The notes: a model not told the origin generated them from the sequence alone. A stretch of 64,000 bases of DNA from Mya arenaria (GCF_026914265.1 NC_069138.1:34154598-34218597), one strand, 5' to 3'; shown: positions 30,701 to 43,464, counted from the first letter of the stretch. A program made the numbers and translations.

Positions 30701-31718
30701 AGCAGCGATTCCGGAAGCTGTACCGACGAGAACTTGTGTTGCTACTTGATTGTGCTCATTACGGTAAGGGTTTTATGTTCATTTGTGTTCAGGAATGCGT
30801 TTTCAGCTCTTCCCAATCAAATGGCTATATCGCGTCTATACTTGTTCTAAATCGGTTTTTTTTTTTAATTGGCCAGTTTTTTCTGTCTTAATTAATCGTC
30901 AGCGCGCACACAAATGGGAACAAAACAAATGCCACCATGACGTTAACAATGGAGTTGTGTGATTTTCAGATTGCATACAATTAAAAACCATTTACAATTT
31001 ATCCATAATGAAAAGGAATAATTGTTTGTTTCAGTGAAGTATTGATTATAATTCATATTGTGAGGATCGAAAGTTCATAATTAACTTTTGATGTACACAC
31101 AATTAACTATATTCGATATCTTACTTAAACGACCAAGCATCCTATGCATGCTAGATTACTTCAAAATTGCAGCTTATGTGCATTTAAATATTTTAAGTTA
31201 TAATCCTACATCTTAACTCCCATAGTATATGTACAGTTTCCGTCAAGTTATTTAAAGGAAATAGCGTTAGTAAAGCGATTCATTCAACAAAAAGCTGAAG
31301 TGTTCAATTATTCTTATGAGTGTATATGGGCGTGATATTTTGTTGAAAGTAAGCTTATTATTCCTTGACTATTTCGGTGTGGGATCTTCGCACTCCACTA
31401 AAAATAAATATATTTTAATGCTTTAATTTTATTTGTTTCTGTTATTTCGGTACCAAAGACTACAATAAGTTATAATATTGGTGCCCAAACATAAGCGAAT
31501 CCCTTTAAATAGCTCTTAACACAATTACCTCAATATTAACACACTTAAAAAAAAAGTCAAAAGTCATGAAATATTGTATTTATTTATTTATTATAGATGA
31601 CCATTACTTATTTATACTGTCTTCAATTCTTAGCTGTGAATTAACCCGCAAATGGTCAATAAAACCAGTTTAATTGACTGTTGACACAATGGATTCCGAA
31701 CTAAAGTCTTCAAATGGT
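30660..31718 (+). ncRNA. Candidate divergent spliced transcript
   Basis: A possible first exon ends at donor ACG|GTAAGG (30763/30764). A possible second exon runs from acceptor TTCAATTCTTAG (to 31633) to donor GGT|GTAAGTTT (31718/31719), containing ATGGATTCCGAACTAAAG. Reading frames are short and close soon after joining, so if transcribed it is likely non-coding or encodes a very small peptide. Splice-site quality is the only support. Confidence 0.25.
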
Positions 31719-32388
31719 GTAAGTTTAAAGACATTTTAGTCAAATTAGTATTATTAACAGGTAAATATTTAATTTATGAATTATTGGATTACCTTCATTA
31801 ATAAATGATTAGGAATGACATTTGATAACTTTTGATATTCGCATTTAGCAAAAATTTATTATATTAAATATTCCTATTGATGATTAGAAATGTCCATTAA
31901 AAACGGAATAGCTGATACTAGGACGTGAGTGAGGTAAGTTTGAAATTCATAGTAATGTTTAACCATGCCTTCTTGGCACGGGGAGGGGGCGTGTAAACTA
32001 AGTGTCACGGTACCGATACCTGCACATTTTTCTCACCCAGTGACATAAGCACTGTTTCTGTGTGAAAATGTAAATTGTTCATTATATGTTTTCAAGATTG
32101 TAAAACACGTTTAAAGGTCAAAAGTGTGCAATTGTATCAATAAGTTTTCAAATGTGACACTTTCATCACACAATGCCGCTTTGCTTAAAATTAAAGTTTA
32201 AGAGGGTATATTGATTTAATGCGATTAGAACAGAATAATATAAAAAAATAAACTCCATCGAACTTGAGTTTTAAGGAAATCTTTAAAATCCTCAAAACAT
32301 ATTGTTCAGCTCTACCATGACATTGCTTTTACTGATAAATATATAAAAATAAAGTTCAGCATACCCAGACAACTACTGACAGTGTCTA

Positions 32389-32460
32389 TGCCGTGACCAG
32401 GATTCGAACCTGGGTTGTCGCGGCCACAACGCGAAGTACTAACCACTATACGATCACGGC
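32389..32460 (-). tRNA. tRNA-His (GTG), exact copy
   Basis: 72 nt, same sequence as 16439-16510. First gene of the first 1.43-kb higher-order unit; flanked by the inverted pair AGTTCAGC (32353) and GCTGAACT (32467). Confidence 0.96.
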
Positions 32461-33243
32461 TAGCTCGCTGAACTGATCGCACGATTACATTGAATAAATA
32501 TTTGAACAGATGTTGTATATTCACATTGTGGTCTCGAATTAGAGAAAAAGATACAAACAATTTATGAAACTATTGATAAAAAATATCTCAGTTGTACACT
32601 TTACTTGTGTATATGCTCAGTGAATATTAAGAAATTTAAAACAGGAAGGTTTTATCTATTTGAACGTTAAATGCTTTACTGTATAGGCAAATTTGAGTCT
32701 GTCTCGCTCTCTTGCCTCTCTGTTATTTTATGTCGCATCGTTGAAACACATCAATACGGTTAAAACACCAAACACTAGGGATAGCGTTTATTTTAGTAAC
32801 GAGATTTCTGTTTGTCAGATGCATCTAAGATATCTGTCTTGATATTGATGCAGGAGTTAAAAGGATTGACGGGCAGTGTGCATGATTAAATGGTCTTCAA
32901 ACGAAATAGTTCGGAAATTGAAATTATCTCGTTTGTCTTGACTAGTTGTGGTTCACCGTGCTTGATCGTTACCAATTTGAGCATTGTTTATAAATAACTT
33001 TTAATAGTTTTATCTAGGGGTTTCGGTAAAAGAGTAATCATTTTATTTATGAGTTCAAACGAAATTGTACGACGTATTCTGTGTAGATCTTCTTTAAATC
33101 GTTTAACCGAATGATTCCAAGCAACAAGAACAAATCCGCTTTGAGCATACAGTAAAAAAAGTCCTTATATTACGACAGTTTTTTTCACTGAACATTCAAT
33201 CCCTAAAAGAAGGTGCAGCTTGTTCAGCGACTGTCACAGAAAA

Positions 33244-33298
33244 TGCCGTGACCAGGATTCGAACCTGGCCGAAGTACTAACCACTATACGATCACGGC
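33244..33298 (-). pseudogene. tRNA-His lacking the anticodon arm (55 nt)
   Basis: A single 17-nt deletion removes the anticodon loop and most of its stem; acceptor, D- and T-arms are otherwise identical to the intact genes, so the internal A and B boxes remain. It cannot decode His. Confidence 0.93.
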
Positions 33299-33812
33299 TA
33301 ACTCGCTGAACTGATAACAGATTCGTTCCACTACATTAATAAATATTTGAACAAATATTGTGTTTTCACATTGAGATCTCGAATTAGAGATGCCTCCTTG
33401 GCACGGGGAGTGGGGGGCGTGCACGGGGAGGGGGTGGGGCGTATATTTAGTGTCACGGTACCGATACCTGCACAGTTTTTATCACCCTGTGACATAAGCA
33501 CTGTTTTTGTGTGAAAATTCAATTCTTTTATGATATGTTTTCAAGACTGAAAAACACGATTGATGCAAGTGTATCAATAAGTTTACATATGTGACACTTT
33601 CATCACACAATGCCCCTTTGCTTTAAATTAAGGTTTAAGAGGGCATATTGATTTAATGTGATTAGAACTGAATAATACATTTTTACACTTGAGTTTTAAG
33701 GAAACCTTTAAAATCCTCAAAACATATTGTTCAGCTCTACCATGACATTGCTTTTGTAGTAGATATATAAAAATGAAGTTCAGCATATCCAGACAACGAC
33801 TGGCAGTGTCTA

Positions 33813-33884
33813 TGCCGTGACCAGGATTCGAACCTGGGTTGTCGCGGCCACAACGCGAAGTACTAACCACTATACGATCACGGC
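33813..33884 (-). tRNA. tRNA-His (GTG), exact copy
   Basis: 72 nt, identical to the consensus. Second higher-order unit. Confidence 0.96.
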
Positions 33885-34478
33885 TAGCTCGCTGAACTGA
33901 TAACGGAATTACACGATTACATTGAATAAATATTTGAACAGATGTTGTATATTCACATTGTGGTCTCGAATTAGAGAAAAAGATACAAACAATTTATGAA
34001 ACTATTGATAAAAATATCTCAGTTGTACACTTTTCTTGTGTATATGCTCAGTGAATATTAAGAAATTTAAAACAGGAAGGCTTTATCTATTTGAACGTTA
34101 AATGCTTTACTGTATAAGCAAAATTGAGTCTGTCTCGCTCTCTTGCCTCTTTGTTATTTTATGTCGCATCGCTGAAACACATCAATACGGTTAAAACACC
34201 AAACACTAGGGAGAGTGTTTATTTTCGTAACGAGATTTCTGTTTGTCAGATGCATCTAAGATATCTGTCCTGATATTGATGCAGGAGTTAAATCGATTGG
34301 CGGGCAGTGTGCATGACTAAATGGTCTTCAAAGGAAATAGTTCTGGAATTGAAATTATTTCGTTTGTCTTGACTAGTTGTGGTTCACCGTGCTTGATCGT
34401 TACCAATTTTAGCATTATTTATAAATAACTTTTAATATTTTTATCTAGGGGTTTCGGTAAAAGAGTAATCATTTTATA

Positions 34479-35380
34479 CAGTAAAACTGCGATCGGTCGA
34501 GGTCGCCAGGGACCGAGCCAAAACCTCGAGGGAACCGATGTTTCGAGCGACCCGATTTTCAATTTTCCAGTTTGATATGAAATAACTTTCAGTGTATTTT
34601 AAGTCGTCAAACAGACTGTTTACTAAGACACCGAGTATGTGTTGCGTTGTGGAAATCGCTAATATGTTCAAAGGCTGTCGTAAGCTAAATGTAAAACGCA
34701 AAAGAAAAAAAAACAATAAAAGAATAAATAGAAATGTTTATTTTAACAAAAAACAACAACACATTTTTGTAACAAGCAACATTTGAATGACAGTACATAT
34801 TGTGGCATTAGTCAGATTTAACTTTCGCAAAATCAAGGATTGTTGATTGGCGCATCTTGTCAGTTTCGCGAAACTGTTCAATCGTTATGTAACATGACCG
34901 CGTACAGACCATCTGAAGATCACGATGTTCGATCGATATGGTAGTGTTTTATTCATATTTTTATTACTCATTTAAATTTCTCACAATTAACTTCTCATAA
35001 TTATCATCTCAAATGCCCATATCAACTAATATCGGTCATGCGTTAACAGTGACAAACGGTTTTTCACACCTTATCAAATTGCCTTTCAACTGTTATTGCA
35101 ATTTTTACAACTTGCGAAAATTTTAAAACGTGGCAATTGTTTGTTTATTTTGGAACACGCGTTTGGGAAAAAGTGTGAAATTATGACCTCGAGGGAGCCA
35201 TATGATTTTGTGTACTTGGGACCGAGGATATTGCTCGACTGCTCGACATAATTAGGTTTCGAGGCAGCGTGGGTATATTTTATATGAAAATAGAAGGAAA
35301 AAAGTTCGGGACCAAGCTCCGACCTCGAGGGAACGCCGGTTCTCGAGCGACCGCTTGTTCGAGGGAACGCATTTTCACTG
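34479..35380. mobile_element. pogo/Tigger-like non-autonomous element, 902 bp
   Basis: Ends CAGTAAAACTGCGATCGGTCG and, reversed, CAGTGAAAATGCGTTCCCTCG, flanked by TA on both sides. The sister repeat units at about 33050 and 36833 show the empty site (ATTTTATTTATGAG, ATTTTATATATGAG), so the insertion and its TA duplication are directly visible. No transposase frame was found; it interrupts the second higher-order tRNA-His unit. Confidence 0.88.
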
Positions 35381-35578
35381 TATATGTGTTCAAACGAAAT
35401 TGTACGACGTATTCTGTGTAGATCTTCTTTAAATCGTTTAACCGAATGATTCCAAGCAACAAGAACAAATCCGCTTTGAGCATACAGTAAAAAAAGTCCT
35501 TATATTACGACAGTTTTTTTCACTGAACATTCAATCCCTAAAAGAAGGTGCAGCTTGTTCAGCGACTGTCACAGAAAA

Positions 35579-35633
35579 TGCCGTGACCAGGATTCGAACC
35601 TGGCCGAAGTACTAACCACTATACGATCACGGC
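35579..35633 (-). pseudogene. tRNA-His lacking the anticodon arm (55 nt), duplicate
   Basis: Same 17-nt deletion as 33244-33298 and near-identical flanks, so it arose by duplication of the higher-order unit. Confidence 0.93.
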
Positions 35634-36166
35634 TAACTCGCTGAACTGATAACAGATTCGTTCCACTACATTAATAAATATTTGAACAAATTTGTGTTTT
35701 CACATTGTGGTCTCAAATTAGAGATGCCTTCTTGGCACGGGGAGTGGGGGGCGTGCACGGGGAGGGGGTGGGGCGTATAGTTAGTGTCACGGTACCGATA
35801 CCTGAACAGTTTTTTATCACCCTGTGACATAAGCACTGTTTTTGTGTGAAAATTTAATTCCTTTATAATATGTTTTCAAGATTGAAAAACACGATTGATG
35901 CTCAAAAGTGTGCAAGTGAATCAATAAGTTTACATATTTGACACTTTCATCACACAATGCCCCTTTGCTTTATATTAAAGTTTAAGAGGGCATATTGATT
36001 TAATGTGATTAGAACTGAATAATACATTTTTTTAAACTTCATCGAACTTGAGTTTTAAGGAAACCTTAAAATTCCTCAAAACATATTGTTCAATATGACA
36101 TTGCCTTTGTAGATAAATATATAAAAATAAAGTTCAGCATATCCAGACAACGACTGGCAGTGTCTA

Positions 36167-36238
36167 TGCCGTGACCAGGATTCGAACCTGGGTTGTCGCG
36201 GCCACAACGCGAAGTACTAACCACTATACGATCACGGC
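36167..36238 (-). tRNA. tRNA-His (GTG), exact copy
   Basis: 72 nt, identical to the consensus. Third higher-order unit. Confidence 0.96.
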
Positions 36239-37032
36239 TAGCTCGCTGAACTGATAACAGGATCGCACGATTACATTGAATAAATATTTGAACAGATGTT
36301 GTATATTCACATTGTGGTCTCCAATTAGAGAAAAAGATTCAAACAATTTATGAAACTATTGATAAAAAATATCTCAGTTGTACACTTTACTTGTGTATAT
36401 GCTCAGTGAATATTAAGAAATTTAAAACAGGAAGGCTTTATCTATTTGAACGTTAAATGCTTTACTGTATAGGCAAAATTGAGTCTGTCTCGCTCTCTTG
36501 CCTCTTTGTTATTTTATGTAGCATCGTTGAAACACATAAATACGGTTAAAACACCAACCACTAGGGAGAGTGTTTATTTTTGTAACGAGATTTCTGTTTG
36601 TCAGATGCATCTAAGATATCTGTCCTGATATTGATGCAGGAGTTAAATCGATTGGCGGGCAGTGTGCATGATTAAATGGTCTTCAAACGAAATAGTTCTG
36701 GAATTGAAATTATTTCGTTTGTCTTGACTAGTTGTGGTTCACAGTGCTTGAACATTACCAATTTGAGCATTGTTTATAAATTACTTTTAATATTTTTATC
36801 TAGGGGTTTTGGTAAAAGAGTAATCATTTTATATATGAGTTTACAACGAAATTGTACGACGTATTCTGTGTAGATCTTCTTCAAATCGTTTAACCGAATG
36901 ATTCCAAGCAACAATAAAAAAACCGCTTTGAGCAAACAATATAAAAAGTGCTACTATTACGACAGTTTTTTTCTTACTGAACATTCAATCCCTTAAAGAA
37001 GGTGCAATTAGTTCAGCGACAGTCACAGACAC

Positions 37033-37098
37033 TGCCGTGACTAGGATTCGAACCTGGGTTGTCGTGGCCACAAGTACTAACCACTATACGATCACGGC
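37033..37098 (-). pseudogene. tRNA-His with 6-nt deletion in the anticodon stem
   Basis: 66 nt; the 5' half of the anticodon stem is lost (GTACTTGTGG in place of GTACTTCGCGTTGTGG), plus two substitutions. The same 6-nt loss occurs at 54318-54383. Confidence 0.9.
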
Positions 37099-37857
37099 TA
37101 GTTCGCTGAACTGATAACAGACTCGTTCTACTACAATGAATACATACTTGAATAAAAATAATGTTGGGTATTCACATTGTGGTCACGTTTTAGAGAAAAA
37201 AGATACACACCATTTACGAAACTATATCACAGTTGTGTATATACGTCATTCATTTTTTAGCCTGACAATGAGCATTAAGAAAAATTGTTATAAAAGATTA
37301 TCTTTTTGCACAGAAATGAGACTTTAGTAAACTGTCTGTCCCGTTCTGTTTTCTTGTCTGTTATTTCGTGCCATATCTGTGAAACGCATAAATACGGTAT
37401 TACACATCAAACAATAGGGAATGTGCTGGATATTTTTTTTAATTTACAAGTTTTGTATTTGATCAGGTGCATCTTATGTTTTGTCTTGAGAGTGATACAG
37501 AATTTTAAAACAATTGACTGGAGGTGTGCATTATCTAGTAGCCATTAAACAAAATGGTTCTGATATAGAAAGCATCTCCTCGAGTAACCAATGTCCATAC
37601 AGGCAGTATCAAGTAACGATTGCCGACTTCTGCAAAAAGCTGCGTCCAACAAAAACTGCTGCCAGATAAGAGGACGGATATGTTGGAGGTTTTCATTGTT
37701 CATCCGCGCTTATTAACTGCATTTTCGCTGATTCTGTTCCAATGAAGCCTTGTTTCACTGACTGTTCCGAAGCAGTAGTCCCGTCATTTATCAGTAAGCA
37801 GTATTTTAATGAGCGTGTAGTTTATTTTTGCGTTTGCATTTGTGTATGTGGTGTTAA

Positions 37858-38188
37858 AGCTGCACTCTCACAGATTTACCATTTTTATAACTTTTTTTAT
37901 TTTTTGTCTTGGAAAGAGCATTTTTTGCGTAAATATCTGTATACTAATGATATAAGATTGCTGACAATAGATCAGATCGCAGATATTCATATTTCCGTTC
38001 GAAAACTAATGTTATATGGCTTAAACCGTTACTAAAATTTTTTGAACTTCAATATAAAATTCTGCGATATAATATTTTGCAAGCAGTCTTATATAACTGG
38101 TTTCCATGGATTTACAAAACAATGGCTCGTTCAAAGGCAAAAAAATAAAAAAAAGTTGTTAAAACGTTCAATCTGTGAGAGTGCAGCT
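37858..38188. mobile_element. TTAA-flanked MITE, AGCTGCACTCTCACAG ends
   Basis: 331 bp with inverted ends AGCTGCACTCTCACAGATT and AATCTGTGAGAGTGCAGCT, TTAA at 37854-37857 and 38189-38192. Non-coding, inserted in the tRNA-His array. Confidence 0.9.
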
Positions 38189-38317
38189 TTAATATTGTTG
38201 TGTCTCTTGTTGATTGTCGTATGGCCCCTTACCTTGTGACTCTAAACAGAGTTAATTTACGAATTTTCGACTAGTGGGCTTGTCCCTGCTGAGTTCATTG
38301 TATTATAAATCCTACCA

Positions 38318-38568
38318 GGCCCCAATTTCTCGAAACTTCTTAAGCTTAACAGGCTTAAGTCGCTTATTTCAATAAGCCAAAATACATACTGAAAATGGAT
38401 TTTGATAAATGAAAACGGTTTATTCTGAAAATCATACAGATTGTTCCTACATAATAATTAAAATTTCTTGAAGAATTAAATATGACACATTTTATAGAAC
38501 AACAAAAATAGTGAGATTAGCTTAATCCTGTTATAAGGGACTTAAGAAGTTTCGAGAAATTGGGGCCA
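38318..38568. mobile_element. MITE with GGCCCCAATTTCTCGAAAC ends
   Basis: 251 bp, inverted ends GGCCCCAATTTCTCGAAACT...AGTTTCGAGAAATTGGGGCC with a further internal inverted pair around CTTAAG. A related copy lies at 63103-63347. Confidence 0.85.
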
Positions 38569-38665
38569 GACTCCTTTGCAGTGTAAATAGTGTTTGTGTT
38601 TAGGTCGAATTTCAATCATTTATTGACCGTGAGAGGGACTTGATTTGATCAGTTCAGCAGGGCTA

Positions 38666-38713
38666 GCCGGTTTCGGTAATCGGTTAATACTTCGCGTTAA
38701 GACTCCGACAATC
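38666..38713 (+). pseudogene. Decayed tRNA-His fragment
   Basis: GCCGGTTTCGGTAATCGGTT then AATACTTCGCGTT, with the array's upstream motif AGTTCAGC at about 38650. The 3' half is lost. Confidence 0.6.
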
Positions 38714-39529
38714 AAGCTGTCAATCAACCGTTGAAATTTATATTCATAGTAACTCATATATAATTTTGCACTAGCATTCTCCTAAGCATTGTCCTGGATC
38801 TGCCACTGTTAAGTGAGCATAATGAACGCACTAAAGTCAAAACTATACATTTAATCATTTTTATAATTCAATAACTTTAAAGTTAAGTACAGAAAAGGGA
38901 CTTTAGTAGAAAATTTGTCTGTCTGTTTGTTATTTTTTGTTGCAACTTTGAATATCATAAATACGGTTTATAAATAATACCCGTACAAAAACTTGTATAT
39001 TGTTCGTAACTCACGATTTTTTGTTTTGTCTGTGTCCATAATGCTTGTCTTGAGAAGACTAAACCATTGCGTATTAAGTGGTCTTCAAATAAGAAAACTT
39101 CTGGTATTGACATGATCTCGTATATCTTAAACATTTGTTGTTCGATGTGCTTAAACGTAACCAACAAGCACTGTCCATAATTCACTCTACGAAGAATTTA
39201 TGTATTCATTTCCTGTCGGATAAAACAGACTTCAAATTGATAAAAAAAAGTTTTGAAAAGTAAACTAATTATAAGGTATGGAACGTTTCGAGTATGCCTT
39301 ATTCTTATTATTGAAAAGAAGATAAAAAGAATAGGGGCTTCAGGTTATACGACATTTTGTGTAAAATGGTTGATATTAGATTTTGACCAAATCTACTTCA
39401 TAATTAAATAGTGTTTGCGTTTATTTAATATAAACACGTGTCCAAGTTGGTACTATCATTTTAGTGAATGTACACCACTGCAAACACTAATTTTAGACGA
39501 GAAAAATAACTTTTCAACTCCGAAGCATT

Positions 39530-40255
39530 TATCTATCGAAAGGGCGTTGGAAGTACACTAGAGAGTGTTATCAGCAAAATTCATAGCATTAAGGATATTG
39601 GTTTCAATACCTATAATCAAGCTTATAACAATTGTTTCTTCCCCATTCTAGAATTCGGTGCAGCAATTTGGGGCTTAAATCATACAAAAGCATTGACAAT
39701 GTACACCATCGCGCACTCTGATACTATTTCGGGCTTCATTGAATTGCGCCACTTTTAGCATTATACAAAGACTCTGGCTGGGTTTCCAATGGAAAATGTC
39801 TATTATACGTTTTTTGCAACAGAAAAGTGTCAATGGACACCGACTGGCTAACATTTTTTTTTTATAAACGATTACATTGGATAACCTACCAATTGGTCCA
39901 GTAACGTAAAGTGTATTTTGAGTGACCTAAATCTTGAGCAACAGTTGTATAGCAAGTGACCTGATAAAAGACTCATATAGTGAACAGTGGCTGCGTGATG
40001 TGCAAGACGTTAAAAAGCTTCGCACATACATACATTTTAATCCTACTTTTTTAAAAATGACCATTATTTATCTTTAAGAAAGTTTGTATGTATGCCAATT
40101 CCGTTTTGAAAGAGTATTCATTCGCAGTGAAACAGGTCGCTTTGTTGGAGAACCCCATGAAAATACACTTTGTCGGCTTTGCAATAGTAACCAAGTGGAA
40201 AGTGAAACGCATTTCCTTTTACTTTGCGAGCCATAGCTTCAATATGGTTTATCCC
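39530..40255 (+). mobile_element. LINE relic (end of a non-LTR reverse-transcriptase ORF)
   Basis: Broken frames keep typical LINE ORF2 C-terminal pieces: YNNCFFPILEFGAAIWGLNH near 39620-39680 and ETGRFVGEPHENTLCRLC...ESETHFLLLCE near 40125-40235, a CxxC...H...C knuckle. Many frameshifts and stops; the 5' part is missing. Old 5'-truncated copy within the array. Confidence 0.7.
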
Positions 40256-40486
40256 CATGGCATCCCCTGTGTAAAATTTCAACCATTATTTCAACGTAAT
40301 GATTAATTAATATGACCAGTTCTGCAAGGCTAATCGTTTATCGTTTACTCTTATCAGAATTACTCCAAGCAACAAGACCAAGGCGCATTGAGCATACAGA
40401 ACAAAAATAACCTCTAGATTACGATATTTTTTCCCCAGAATTCTTAACATTAAAATAATGTCGAGTTCAGTGACAGTCACTGACAT

Positions 40487-40558
40487 TGCCGTGACCAGGA
40501 TTCGAACCTGGGTTGTCGCGGCCACAACGCGAAGTACTAACCACTATACGATCACGGC
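40487..40558 (-). tRNA. tRNA-His (GTG), exact copy
   Basis: 72 nt, identical to the consensus; flank motif reads AGTTCAGTGACAG on the 3' side. Confidence 0.96.
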
Positions 40559-40750
40559 TAACGAACTGAACTGAAAAAGAGTATGTTCGATAACATTAAA
40601 TAAATATTTAAACTAACGTTATGTATTCCCATTGTGGTCACGAACTTAGAGAAAAAGTGATTTATGAAACTAATGATAATTCATATTCTACTTGTGTAAA
40701 TCCTTTTTTTATATCTTATCCAATGAGCACTAAGAAGAAATGCAGCATAA

Positions 40751-40822
40751 GCCGTAATTGTCTAGAGGTCAATATTTCGCATTGTGGACGCGACAACCCA
40801 GGTTCGAATTCTGGTCACGGCA
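40751..40822 (+). pseudogene. Diverged tRNA-His, opposite orientation
   Basis: 72 nt, anticodon GTG kept and T-arm nearly intact, but about a dozen substitutions, mainly in the D-arm and one acceptor mismatch (GCCGTAA against TCACGGC). It lies 192 bp from the convergent exact copy at 40487. Could be a weakly functional isodecoder, more likely dead. Confidence 0.75.
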
Positions 40823-41973
40823 CTGTCTGTTTCAAGCGTTGTCAAGTAACCGCTAAATTGACTGCTTATAATAACGGCTACATTCTATTTCGCATTAGCG
40901 GACTCTCAAGCCAATTCCTGGATTCTGCTGCGTTAAGAGAGCATCATGAACACAGTTTAGTCAATATCGCTATAATGTAATTTAATTAAATAATTTAGAA
41001 GTTAAGTACAGATATTGGACTTCAGTGCTTGCTTGGTAGTTTTTGTTGCATTTTTGAATAGAACCAATACGGTTTATAAACGTTACCAGGTATCGTACGA
41101 AAACTTGTTTCATTTTCGTAACTCACGAGCTTTCGTTTTTTTCAAACTTCTATAATATTTGTCTTGAGAAGACTATACAATTGCGTATGAAGTGTTCCTC
41201 AAACAAAAGCCTTCTGTTATTGACATTAGCCCATGTACCTGTCGTTCCATGTGCTTCAAAGTAACCAAATATATTCGTCTATATTCTAATTAACAAGCTA
41301 TTTGTGTATTTATTTCTAGTTAGACAAAACTGATATTAACGTCATTTTATCATTAGATATGGAAACATTTCTAGACTAGCTAATAAGTTAGTTCATGTAT
41401 TTCAAATGTATTCTTGGAAGTACAATTAAATATATCCGCGTTGGTTTTGCGAGATGATCGCGCATTGCTGTAGTTAAAACATCACATCTGCGTAACGCCA
41501 AGTCACAAAAAGTTCAGAGACCAATAAAACAGATGATTTAACAATACAACGTTTATTTGTGACATGTATTTTTATAATGTTTTAGTTATGAACATATAAG
41601 TACACTTTCTTTCCTAGGATTTAACAAATGGTATCTCTCTAAATTGAAAACACCGCAAACATATGAATACGTTAAATAGGCGTAACAAAAGTAAAAGAAA
41701 CCAATATGTGACGTTTCTTCAACTGTAGTTTTTTACTTTCAAGTATTGGACGATCGTTATATATTTTTATATCGAATCTTAGATAAAATGGTGGCAATGC
41801 GATCTGTTATAGCAATGTTTTCTGTTGACTTGCCGAACGTTTCGTGTGATAATTAAACATATTATTTAGTTTGATGTATAGATATGTTATTCAAAAACAC
41901 TTAAGATGGATACAACGTTCTTGTTATCAAAAATTAAGTTCAGCCATACCGGGACAGCGTCTGTCTCATACAA

Positions 41974-42045
41974 TGCCGTGACCAGGATTCGAACCTGGGT
42001 TGTCGCGGCCACAACGCGAAGTACTAACCACTATACGATCACGGC
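41974..42045 (-). tRNA. tRNA-His (GTG), exact copy
   Basis: 72 nt, identical to the consensus, flanked by AGTTCAGCC and CACTGAACT. Confidence 0.96.
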
Positions 42046-42514
42046 TACCTCACTGAACTGAAATATCTCAGACTCGTATACATCGAATAAATGACTGAAC
42101 AACTACTGCTGTTAAACTGTAAACTGTCTTAACTGTTAAAACAATGGAGCTATTGACTTTTATGTTCAACCGTGGCAGTGTCTTTGCTCATCACCATGAT
42201 ATGGTTGCAGCTCGGAGCCTCACACTACCCGAAGGCTGCTTTCCTGTGAGATCAATGTTGGCGGGATTCCGCGCCTTGTCTGATCGTTGCCTGTGTCATC
42301 GCCGACAACACTTTACGGATACTTTATTCCGATTATACGACATAGTACTAAAACAGGGCGTAGTAATTGTATTCGGGATTCCGGTTATGGGCTCATGTAG
42401 CACTGGGTATCAAATACGTCATCAACATTTTAAATCAATAAATAGTTTAATAAAGCTGCTACAGTTATTTAATATAACTGTCAGCGGTTGCCTGGCAGAA
42501 ACTGTCACAGAACA

Positions 42515-42586
42515 TGACGTGACAAGGATGCGAACCCTGGTTGTCGCGGCCAAAACGCGAAGTACTAACAAATATACGATCACAGC
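42515..42586 (-). pseudogene. Diverged tRNA-His with TTG anticodon
   Basis: Full 72-nt length, but the anticodon position reads TTG (Gln-type) instead of GTG and the acceptor, D- and T-arms carry several mismatches. Probably dead; the changed anticodon is most likely decay. Confidence 0.8.
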
Positions 42587-43396
42587 TAGGTACCTGAATT
42601 TATAATTATGAGTCGTAAACATCGAATAAATGACTGAAAAATTACTGCTGCTTAATTGTTAATAGTCTTAAATAATAGTCTTAAATAATAAACAAATGGC
42701 GATATTTACTTTTCACGTGACAAGCCTGGACAAACACATGCAAGTGGACTATGAGGGATTGTTATTATTGTGATTTAAACAACCTTCCTAGTATTATCGG
42801 AGTCGGTCGTACATATCAAGAGAAGAAAAAAGAACGTTTCCCAACCATGTCAACAATATTTCAGTTAGCGGTCTAAGCGAGCGTTATGGTAAATCTACTT
42901 ATAAACAAATGCTCAATTATTTGCTTGTCTATGAACAGAAATGAGAATTTATCAATAAAAGGGACAATGACAAGAGATTAGTTGCCATTAATTAATGACA
43001 AAATGGCGTCATGGAATCAAACATTAGTGACCGTTCGACAGTTGACAGCTTAATGCGGGGATGAATAAGGAGTGGCCGGATACTACAGGTGACCGCTAAA
43101 TACAGGTAGCCTTCCGACCTGATATATTTATGACTTGATAACATTAAGTAAATAGTTAAAAATTATAACAATCATATCATATACAAGCTAGGTAAAACAA
43201 TGGGACTTTTGAAAGCAATCTGTTTGCTTGTTATTTTTTGTTGCAACTTTGCATAGCATAAAAACGGTTTATAAACGATAAAGTACACTTGTTTTATATG
43301 TTGTTATGTAATACCAAAAGATTTCAAACGGACAAAGCCATCCGATCTTATCAAAAATGAGTTCAGCAATGCCGAGACAGGGAATGGATGAAACAA

Positions 43397-43464
43397 TGCC
43401 GTGACCAGGATTCGAACCTGGGTTGTCGCGGCCACAACGCGAAGAACCACTATACGATCACGGC
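43397..43464 (-). pseudogene. tRNA-His with 4-nt deletion in the D-arm region
   Basis: 68 nt; lacks four bases at the 3' side of the D-stem, otherwise identical to the consensus. Folding of the D-arm is likely lost. Confidence 0.85.

Noticed and set aside
34474-35483. Open frames within the 902-bp TA-flanked element
   Set aside because: Short and without transposase motifs; the element appears non-autonomous.
42144-42605. 153-codon open frame in the tRNA array
   Set aside because: It runs across a tRNA-His pseudogene and spacer, has no recognised domain, and has no counterpart in sister units.
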